A stretch of DNA of 39,159 nucleotides from an uncultured Oscillospiraceae bacterium (lineage in GTDB: Bacteria > Bacillota > Clostridia > Oscillospirales > Oscillospiraceae), in the NCBI GenBank assembly GCA_944387635.1, contig CALXFT010000017.1:1-39159 (forward strand). Direction: 5' to 3'. The translations under genes and the position numbers were made by a program. The notes beneath the pieces were generated by a model. It saw nothing but the letters and a program-made list of their open reading frames with translations, was not told where the DNA came from and did no database searches. Numbering within the stretch: position 1 is the first letter of the stretch; each line of letters starts with the position of its first letter. This document shows positions 33,490-39,159 of the stretch, one piece after another.

Positions 33490-34584
33490 ATGTTTACTGA
33501 AATTGCTTATAAAAATGCAGATGCCTGCCGTTTCTGTTGGATGTGCCGTCATCTGTGTCCTATCTCCAACAAAACCGGTAATGAGGTGAACTCCGCCCGC
33601 GCCAAGGGCCTGCTGGTATCCATGGTCAAGCGTGGTTTCGATTTTGATCCTTCTATGGCAAAAGTCATGTGGGAGTGCTGCCTGTGCGGCGCCTGTACCA
33701 ACAATTGTGCCACCGGCTATGAACCCCGAAGCTATATCCGAGAAGCTCGCTCCGAGGCGATTGTCAAAGGCATTGCTCCCATGAACGTCATGGCCGTCGT
33801 GGATAAGATGCTGGATACCAGTAATATGTACGGTGCTGCCAATCTCCAGGAGAAGCTGGATCTGTCTGGTGTTCCGACTTGCGGCAAGATTCTGTTGTAC
33901 ATCGGCGAAGTAGCTTCCTATGAGGTTCCTGAACTGGCTGCTGCTGCTATGCGCATTCTGCGTAAGGCTGGTGTTGACTTTGCCGTCCTGAAGAACGAAC
34001 CTACCAGCGGCGCTTATATGGGCGACATGATCGGATTTGTGGACGAAGTCCGTCAACAGGCTCTGACCACTTCCAAAGCCATCGATGCCAGCGGTGCTGA
34101 AATTGTAATTGCCTTGGACCCCATGGATGCTCGCATCATGAAGCATGAGTATGCTGAGTGGAACTGCGCTCCCAAAGCAACTGTTTTGACTGCTACAAAC
34201 TACTTCGCAAGTCTGGTCGCTTCTGGTACCCTGAAGCTCACCAAGCTGAAAGGTATAGTTTCCATCCATGATGCCGGCGCTCTGAGCCGCGATCTGGACG
34301 AAACCGCCCCCATTCGTGCCATTGTTTCCGCTCTGGGTCTTGACAATCACGAAATGTACCGTCATAATGATCTTTCCATGAGCTGCGGCGGTGCTCTTTT
34401 GAAGCAGTATGATCCTGCTCTGGCAGCTCTGACCTGTGAAGGCCGCTGGTATGACGTTGAGCGCATTGACTCCAACTGTATCGTCACCGAGGCTCCCGGC
34501 AGCTATGCCGTCCTATCATCCAAAGTTCCGGAAGGATACGAAGTCACTGACTATCTGCTTTTGTTGGATAAGGCCAGTAACTAA
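33490..34584 (+). CDS. GlcF-like iron-sulfur oxidoreductase subunit
   Basis: This 364-residue protein has two [4Fe-4S] ferredoxin motifs at the N-terminus: Cys13-x2-Cys16-x2-Cys19-x3-Cys23-Pro and Cys63-x2-Cys66-x2-Cys69-x3-Cys73. The C-terminal CCG-domain region is degenerate: one SCGG (about 292-295) replaces the usual pair of CCG motifs with their CxxC partners. It probably carries electrons between the preceding FAD oxidase and EtfAB, or ferredoxin. ATG 33490 lies 8 bases after AGGAGG and 13 bases after the oxidase stop, so the two subunits are co-produced. A 9-bp hairpin follows before the kinase gene. Confidence 0.85.
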   Translation: MFTEIAYKNADACRFCWMCRHLCPISNKTGNEVNSARAKGLLVSMVKRGFDFDPSMAKVMWECCLCGACTNNCATGYEPRSYIREARSEAIVKGIAPMNVMAVVDKMLDTSNMYGAANLQEKLDLSGVPTCGKILLYIGEVASYEVPELAAAAMRILRKAGVDFAVLKNEPTSGAYMGDMIGFVDEVRQQALTTSKAIDASGAEIVIALDPMDARIMKHEYAEWNCAPKATVLTATNYFASLVASGTLKLTKLKGIVSIHDAGALSRDLDETAPIRAIVSALGLDNHEMYRHNDLSMSCGGALLKQYDPALAALTCEGRWYDVERIDSNCIVTEAPGSYAVLSSKVPEGYEVTDYLLLLDKASN

Positions 34585-34603
34585 GTCATCACAGTCAAAC
34601 ATC

Positions 34604-34634
34604 ATACCCCGGTCGATCTATTCGTCCGGGGTAT
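34604..34634 (+). other. Intercistronic 9-bp hairpin
   Basis: ATACCCCGG (34604-34612) is exactly complementary to 34626-34634 around a 13-base loop. No T-run follows and the kinase ribosome site comes next, so it is more likely a processing or stability element than a terminator, lowering or tuning the kinase part of the operon. Confidence 0.45.
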
Positions 34635-34655
34635 TCCCGGATAAAGGAGATCAAT

Positions 34656-36170
34656 ATGGAATATTTACTGGGCGTGGATTTTGGCGGAAGTTCCTCCAAA
34701 GCCACTCTGATTGATTTGAATGGAGATATCGTTTGCACCGCTTCCCGGGAGTACCCCATGTACTACCCAAAGGACGGTTGGTGTGAGCAGTCCGCCCAAG
34801 ATTGCTACGAAGCTTTGGTAGAAAATATCAAGAGCATCTTCATAAAGTCTGGTGTCGATCCCAAGGCAGTCCGTGCCATGGCGGTTGACGCTGCTACTCA
34901 CATGGCCGTACTGCTGGGTACGGACGATAAGCCCTTGCGAAATGTCATCCACTGGTCTGACCGCCGCAGTGAAAAGGAGAGCCAGTGGCTCAATGCCAAT
35001 TATTTGGATCTCCTTCGCAAACACTGCATGAATCAGCCCTCTCCGCTGTGGACCCTTCCTCAGCTGATGTGGCTGAAGGAGCATGAGCCAGAGATCCTGT
35101 CCAAAACCAGAAAGCTGCTTTTTATGAAGGATTATCTTCGCCATCGCTTGACCGGCGACTACTATACGGACCGTATTGAGGCTATGGGCGCCATGATGAT
35201 GGATGAAAACCAGGGCTGCTGGGACAGTGAACTGTGTCAGCTTGCCGGGTTGGATGTGTCCGTTATGCCGGAACTGAAAGATCCCACTGACCTTGCCGGA
35301 TATCCCACTGCCGATGCCTGTGCCGCCACGGGGTTGAGCCCCAAAACCATGGTCATTGTGGGTACCACCGACACCGCCCTGGAGGTATACGCCTCTGGCT
35401 CCATTCACCCCGGTCAGGCAACTGTTAAACTAGCAACCGCCGGACGGATCTGCCCTGTAACTCCGGAAGGAATTTGCCATGAGATGCTGGTAAACTACCG
35501 TCATGTGGTTCCGGGTATGTGGTATCCCGGTACGGCGAACAAAACCTGTGCCGCATCCTACCGCTGGTATCGGGATCTTCTGTGCAAACCCGAAATGGAC
35601 GAAGCCAGGGAACGAGGAATGGATCCCTATGAAGTAATGAATGAAGCCGCCATTCTGACTCCTCCCGGTGCGGATGGCCTTGTATTCCATCCCTATTTGC
35701 AGGGTGAATCTACCCCCTACATGGACAACAATCTCCGCGCCAGTTTCATCGGCGTATCTTCTTTCCACACTAAGGGCCATTTCAGCCGGGCTGTTATGGA
35801 AGGCGTATGTTTTTCTCTACGGGATTCCCTTAACCTGTTGAAAGAGCTGGGGGTTGCCCCGGAAACAGCAAATATTATCGGCGGCGGTGCAAAGAGTCCT
35901 TTGTGGAGCCAAATGACTGCTGACATTCTGAATCTGCCCCTTCGGAAAGCAAAATCTGACGATTCCTCTCTTGGCTCTGCTATGCTGGCCGGCGTGGCTT
36001 GCGGCGCTTTCTCCTCTTTCCAGGATAGTGTAGACAAGTGCGCTCGCTTCGACAAAACCTATTTCCCTAATCCCCAAAATGTAGAAATTTACAATGGTTA
36101 CTTTGCCCGTTACAAGGCCATCCACGATGTCCTTGCTCCTATTTACAGCAAAGACTGGAGTAAACAATGA
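34656..36170 (+). CDS. FGGY-family carbohydrate kinase (xylulokinase-like)
   Basis: This 504-residue protein phosphorylates a sugar, polyol or sugar acid with ATP. The FGGY fold is clear: N-terminal YLLGVDFGGSSSKATLID (about 3-20), HWSDRR (about 106), the DYLRHRLTGDYYTDR segment (about 158), GTTDTALE (about 233-240), and the C-terminal phosphate-binding IIGGGAKSPLWSQMTADIL (about 407-425) followed by SSLGSAMLAG. It looks XylB-like, but FGGY specificity cannot be read from motifs. AAAGGAG precedes ATG 34656; the stop overlaps etfB (ATGA). With the IolB-like isomerase it implies a phosphorylated ketose or acid intermediate in the pathway. No aldolase was found here. Confidence 0.9.
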   Translation: MEYLLGVDFGGSSSKATLIDLNGDIVCTASREYPMYYPKDGWCEQSAQDCYEALVENIKSIFIKSGVDPKAVRAMAVDAATHMAVLLGTDDKPLRNVIHWSDRRSEKESQWLNANYLDLLRKHCMNQPSPLWTLPQLMWLKEHEPEILSKTRKLLFMKDYLRHRLTGDYYTDRIEAMGAMMMDENQGCWDSELCQLAGLDVSVMPELKDPTDLAGYPTADACAATGLSPKTMVIVGTTDTALEVYASGSIHPGQATVKLATAGRICPVTPEGICHEMLVNYRHVVPGMWYPGTANKTCAASYRWYRDLLCKPEMDEARERGMDPYEVMNEAAILTPPGADGLVFHPYLQGESTPYMDNNLRASFIGVSSFHTKGHFSRAVMEGVCFSLRDSLNLLKELGVAPETANIIGGGAKSPLWSQMTADILNLPLRKAKSDDSSLGSAMLAGVACGAFSSFQDSVDKCARFDKTYFPNPQNVEIYNGYFARYKAIHDVLAPIYSKDWSKQ

Positions 36171-36937
36171 ACATTCTCGTCCTGATTAAAGCTGTTCCCG
36201 CTGTATCCGGCGGACTTGATGGGGATCAGAAAACCACAGAGTTGATTATAAACCCTGCGGATCTTGCTGCACTGGAAGAAGCCTTGCAGTTAAAAACATC
36301 CCACAGGGCAAAGGTAACGGTTGCCACTATGGGTATTCAACGCTGCGAACAGCTTCTCCGAGAGTGTATTGCCAGAGGTGCAGACGATGCTGTGCTGATT
36401 ACAGACCGGGCCTTTGCCGGTTCTGATACTTGCGCCACCTCCCGCATACTGGCAAAAGTGGTAGAACTTATGGGAGGCTTTGACCTGATTTTCTGTGGAA
36501 GGAAGTCTACGGATGGTGAAACCGGTCAGGTCGGACCCGAGCTTGCCGTAAGAATAAATATGCCTTATGTTGCCAATTGCACAGGCTTCCGACTGGACGG
36601 CAATCGGCTATATTGCAACTGCTTGACAGATAACGGCAGCGAAGAAGTAACCTTGATGTTACCTTCACTAGTTACGTTCCGCAATGGAATCAATTCTCCC
36701 AGACTTCCCAGTCTCATGGGTTTGCGCCGGGCCAATCAGTTCCAGGTACGCACTTTGAACTTTGATGCGGTTGGCTTGCCGCGAGAGCTGACCGGTCAAG
36801 CAGGCTCCCCTACCATCGTCAAACGGTCCATCCGAAAGGAATTTAAGAAACGGCAGGCTGTTGTACTGAGCGTTTCACAAATGGAGGCTGCTATTGAACG
36901 GATTCGAAGTTATGTCCGAAAGGAGGATGCTCTATGA
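36167..36937 (+). CDS. etfB: Electron transfer flavoprotein, beta subunit
   Basis: EtfB binds AMP or, in the bifurcating forms, FAD, and pairs with EtfA to take electrons from FAD dehydrogenases. The 256-residue product has the N-terminal LVLIKAVPAVSGG (about 3-16), NPADLAALEEAL (about 27), FCGRKSTDGETGQVGPELA (about 108-126), typical of bifurcating-type Etf, and a C-terminal helix. It starts four bases inside the kinase stop and overlaps etfA, showing coupling. Coenzyme A dehydrogenase partners are absent here, so the GlcD/GlcF pair is the likely electron donor. Confidence 0.93.
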   Translation: MNILVLIKAVPAVSGGLDGDQKTTELIINPADLAALEEALQLKTSHRAKVTVATMGIQRCEQLLRECIARGADDAVLITDRAFAGSDTCATSRILAKVVELMGGFDLIFCGRKSTDGETGQVGPELAVRINMPYVANCTGFRLDGNRLYCNCLTDNGSEEVTLMLPSLVTFRNGINSPRLPSLMGLRRANQFQVRTLNFDAVGLPRELTGQAGSPTIVKRSIRKEFKKRQAVVLSVSQMEAAIERIRSYVRKEDAL

Positions 36938-37866
36938 TCAATATCTGGGTTTGGTGTGGAATGGTAAACGACAGTCTTGAGCCTGACTCAGCCATGCTGA
37001 TTGCTAAGGCAAGGGAACTTGGCAGCTGCATTACCGCTGTTGTCATCGGGAAAAAGCCTGATCTGGCCGATTCTCTGCGTGGAGCTGACATGATTCTTTG
37101 GTGCGGTGAATCTGCCCGTGCCTGGAAAAAGGGCGAGATTTTGACCCAAATGTTAAAGACATATCTCCCTGATATTGTATTGTTCCCTGCCGCCAGCGAG
37201 AGTTCTCTGGTCGCTGCCCATGCAGCAGTTCAACTGGAAACCGGTCTGTGTGCCGACTGTACGGACTTGCGTATCGAGGATGGTCAACTCATCATGCACC
37301 GACCTGCTTTTGGCGGCGGTGTGGAAGCCGATATTGTTTGTCCCCACCACCGCCCTCAGATGGCAACCGTCCGCACCGGTGTATTTGCACCATATGTCCA
37401 GGCTGAAGGAAAACAGGAATACGAGGAATTTCTGCCCAAAGCTGTAATCCAGGAGCCCATTAAACTGATCTCCTCTGTTATGCTCCCGGCCTCCAAAAAC
37501 CTGCAAAATGCCGATATCATTGTTGCCGGTGGTCTTGGCGTTGGCTCCAGAGAAGGCTTCGCTCTGCTGCAGGAACTGGCAGATGTTTTGGGTGGGCAGG
37601 TTGGTGCCACAAGGGCTGCTGTAGACGCAGGTTTCGCCTCCTGGAAGCATCAGATTGGTCAAACCGGACACATGGTACACCCCAAGCTTTATCTCGCTTT
37701 CGGCATTTCCGGAGCCATACAGCACATTGCGGGCATGCATGGTGCCGAATGCATCATCAGTGTCAATACAGATCCCCGGGCGCCAATTTTCTCTTATTCC
37801 GACTTTGCCATTACTGCGGACTGGAAATCCATCGTTTCTCAATTGATTGTTAGATTATCCAAATAA
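36934..37866 (+). CDS. etfA: Electron transfer flavoprotein, alpha subunit
   Basis: EtfA holds the FAD that passes electrons between EtfB and the dehydrogenase. The 310-residue product shows the C-terminal FAD domain: VAGGLGVGSREGFALLQELADVLGG (about 190-214), GATRAAVDAGF (about 216), QIGQTGHMVHPKLYLAFGISGAIQH (about 232-256), and DPRAPIFSYSDFAI (about 273-286). The N-terminal part is short and has no ferredoxin domain, unlike Acetobacterium LctC, which carries extra Fe-S clusters. The Fe-S function may be provided by the separate GlcF-like protein. It ends the plus operon. Confidence 0.94.
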   Translation: MINIWVWCGMVNDSLEPDSAMLIAKARELGSCITAVVIGKKPDLADSLRGADMILWCGESARAWKKGEILTQMLKTYLPDIVLFPAASESSLVAAHAAVQLETGLCADCTDLRIEDGQLIMHRPAFGGGVEADIVCPHHRPQMATVRTGVFAPYVQAEGKQEYEEFLPKAVIQEPIKLISSVMLPASKNLQNADIIVAGGLGVGSREGFALLQELADVLGGQVGATRAAVDAGFASWKHQIGQTGHMVHPKLYLAFGISGAIQHIAGMHGAECIISVNTDPRAPIFSYSDFAITADWKSIVSQLIVRLSK

Positions 37867-37870
37867 ACCC

Positions 37871-37921
37871 TTGAACTTTTCCTATATACTGTGTTATACT
37901 ATTATTGTATTATATAGTATA
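37871..37921 (+). promoter_or_regulatory. Promoter and possible operator of the RpiR-family gene
   Basis: TTGAAC (37871-37876), an 18-base spacer and TATACT (37895-37900) form a promoter. TATACTAT (37895-37902) and ATAGTATA (37914-37921) are an 8-bp inverted repeat spanning the -10 box and start, a possible autoregulatory site. It differs from the operator at 31933-31975. Confidence 0.55.
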
Positions 37922-37944
37922 TATGTTGAAAGGGGTGCTTTTTT

Positions 37945-38799
37945 ATGGTATCGCAGGAAGTTTCTTCCTCTGCATTGATTTTGAAAATCCAACAACTATT
38001 GCCCACTCTAAGCAGATCTGAGCAAAGTGTTGCGACTTATATTGTTCAGCATCCGGATGAAGTTATCTATCTATCTGTTGCCGCATTGGCAGAAAATTGT
38101 TCTGTATCTGATCCCACAGTAATTCGTACCTGTCGAACCCTTGGCTTTTCTGGCTACCAAGACTTGAAGGTGACTCTTGCCCAGAGCATCGCCACGCCGC
38201 TTATGTCCAGAAGGGAGGAAGTTTTACCTGAGGATGATATGCAGCAGGTCATCAACAAAGTCTTTACTGAGACCACCCATACCTTGCAGTTTACCCGCGA
38301 TACCCTTCGTTGGGAATCCATGCAGGATGCAGCAAATGCTCTGATGCAGACTCACCGCATCCACATTTTTGGCCTTGGCGGCTCCGGCTCTGTAGCTATG
38401 GACTTGCAGCATAAAATGATGCGTTTGGGTTTCAATGCGGTGGCTTATACAGATCCTCACCTGCAAGCAATTGCTGCTGCAAACTGTCAGCCTGGAGATG
38501 TTGTCTTTGCCATCAGCCATTCCGGTTCTTCCCGCAATGTGGTGGCAAATGCCAAACACGCAAAGTCCCAGGGTGCCAAAATCATCAGTCTGACCAACCT
38601 GGGCAGTTCTCCCTTGACCAAGCTGTCAGACATCAGCCTCTTCACCGCCTCGGATGAAACCCGGTACCAAATCGTGGCAATTTCATCCCGAATTGCAGAA
38701 TTGACCATCATCGACTCTCTGTATACCTACATTGCAGTTCGCTCTGAAAATATTAAGTCCATGCGTGTGGAAAAGGCAATGGAAAATCTAAAATACTGA
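37945..38799 (+). CDS. MurR/RpiR-family transcriptional regulator
   Basis: This 284-residue protein has the RpiR helix-turn-helix domain (LSRSEQSVATYIVQHPDEVIYLSVAALAEN about 17-46, then CSVSDPTVIRTCRTLGFSGYQDLK about 47-70) and a C-terminal SIS sugar-phosphate-binding domain (HIFGLGGSGSVAMDLQHKM about 134-152, VVFAISHSGSSRNVV about 188-202, AKIISLTNL about 211). Such regulators sense phosphosugars. It has its own promoter and sits at the end of the plus operon, so it most likely controls the two divergent operons through 31933-31975. Activator or repressor cannot be told. Ligand may be the kinase product. Confidence 0.93.
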   Translation: MVSQEVSSSALILKIQQLLPTLSRSEQSVATYIVQHPDEVIYLSVAALAENCSVSDPTVIRTCRTLGFSGYQDLKVTLAQSIATPLMSRREEVLPEDDMQQVINKVFTETTHTLQFTRDTLRWESMQDAANALMQTHRIHIFGLGGSGSVAMDLQHKMMRLGFNAVAYTDPHLQAIAAANCQPGDVVFAISHSGSSRNVVANAKHAKSQGAKIISLTNLGSSPLTKLSDISLFTASDETRYQIVAISSRIAELTIIDSLYTYIAVRSENIKSMRVEKAMENLKY

Positions 38800-38846
38800 A
38801 ATACTGCCGGGGTTTGGCTCTTTGTCCAAATTCCGGCAGTATTTTT
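38800..38846 (+). terminator. Terminator of the RpiR-family gene
   Basis: AATACTGCCGG (38800-38810) pairs perfectly with 38833-38843, with an inner TTTGG/CCAAA stem in the loop, followed by TTTTT (38842-38846). It starts right at the rpiR stop codon. Confidence 0.88.
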
Positions 38847-38971
38847 AATACTATTTCTTGATAAAAATATTTAACCTGAATTATTCGCGGAGGCTCAGCT
38901 TATAGTCCAATAACTGTACAGTAGCAACACAATACAGCTATTTTCTATTTGATCTGTTAAGTGATGTTGAA

Positions 38972-39037
38972 AAAGAGCCCGACTTTTGGTAGAATTAAGG
39001 TGCCTAATCCAAATCCAAACCAAAGGAGGGGCTCTTT
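38972..39037 (+). promoter_or_regulatory. Hairpin hiding the transposase ribosome site in read-through transcripts
   Basis: AAAGAGCCC (38972-38980) is exactly complementary to GGGCTCTTT (39029-39037), which covers the end of the ribosome site and touches the start codon. The left arm lies between the -35 and -10 boxes of the element's own promoter, so only transcripts entering from outside carry both arms. Confidence 0.6.
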
Positions 39038-39118
39038 ATGGACATTATAAACACCATTTCCTTAGAATGCAATAGGCGGCTGAAATTAAACCTGAATTAT
39101 TCACGCCACCCAAGATAG
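39038..39118 (+). pseudogene. Truncated IS transposase start
   Basis: ATG 39038 opens 26 codons (MDIINTISLECNRRLKLN, then a junction-derived tail) ending at TAG 39116-39118. The first 17 residues look like the N-terminus of Firmicutes IS1380 transposases, in which a Gly-Gly motif should follow. Instead the sequence switches at 39089 into the repeated AACCTGAATTATTC end, so this copy is broken. Confidence 0.5.
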
Positions 39119-39159
39119 TGCGCTGAAGCCATCGACCCAAACACAATTTGCGGCATATC

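Larger units (their letters stand above)
38873..39159 (+). mobile_element. IS1380-like insertion sequence fragment
   Basis: The stretch has an IS leader layout: AACCTGAATTATTC (38873-38886), a promoter TTGAAA-N17-TAGAAT (38967-38995), a strong ribosome site AAAGGAGGGG and a short transposase start at 39038. AACCTGAATTATTC recurs in the same orientation at 39089-39102, after which the reading frame fails, which suggests a second end of a related element inserted or joined there. The family call rests on the start of the reading frame and these repeats from memory, so it is tentative. The element runs out of the window. Confidence 0.5.

Noticed and set aside
31018-36170. Inositol catabolism cluster, from the IolB-like isomerase and a kinase
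   Set aside because: No IolG, IolE, IolD, IolJ or PfkB-type IolC is present; the kinase is FGGY-type and the other genes do not fit.

Overview
The window looks like a chromosome segment of a spore-forming, anaerobic Gram-positive of the Clostridia, most likely Oscillospiraceae (Flavonifractor/Oscillibacter/Intestinimonas-like). The basis is the spoIIA operon (spoIIAA-spoIIAB-sigF), yqfC-yqfD, yunB and a YlbJ-like gene, the Firmicutes order phoH-ybeY-era-yqzL-recO, strong AGGAGG ribosome sites, and an Etf-linked FAD oxidoreductase. The assignment rests on gene content and order, not on a database search. No rRNA, tRNA or CRISPR array was seen.

Region 1 (1 to about 2960) is the right part of a small integrative element of rolling-circle type. 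It holds a G-tract-rich leader, a putative nick site, an HUH replication initiator, an XRE regulator, two small accessory genes and a very short tyrosine integrase. Next to the integrase lie an outward promoter and inverted repeats that could be the attachment core. The left end is outside the window.

Region 2 (about 2960-26100) is conserved housekeeping and sporulation DNA: pfkA (+), xerD with a SpoIIM-like membrane gene (-), a TIGR04086-like membrane gene, uvrC-rsmD-coaD-coiled-coil gene, an HPr-like gene, and the long minus-strand run yqfC-yqfD-phoH-ybeY-era-yqzL-recO-mutS2. A divergent YlbJ-like gene and a small Cys-rich gene follow. Then come ligA, yunB and pcrA, and the spoIIA operon. 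The 47-codon yqzL overlaps the start of recO out of frame.

Region 3 (about 26100-27300) is a gene-poor junction with a small membrane protein, a strong hairpin and a frameshifted IS66-type transposase remnant.

Region 4 (27308-38799) is a catabolic island of two divergent operons plus a regulator. Minus strand: IolB-like isomerase, Ldh_2-family dehydrogenase, LarA-family nickel racemase, malic enzyme. Plus strand: GlcD/AGPS-like FAD oxidase, GlcF-like Fe-S protein, FGGY kinase, EtfB, EtfA, then an RpiR/SIS-domain regulator. The divergent promoters share an 18-bp perfect inverted repeat whose halves resemble the operator of the RpiR-family protein HexR. The set fits oxidation of one or more 2-hydroxy acids or sugar acids, with electrons passing through Etf and carbon reaching pyruvate through malate. 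I do not recognise the combination as a described pathway. An IS1380-like fragment (38873-39159) closes the window.
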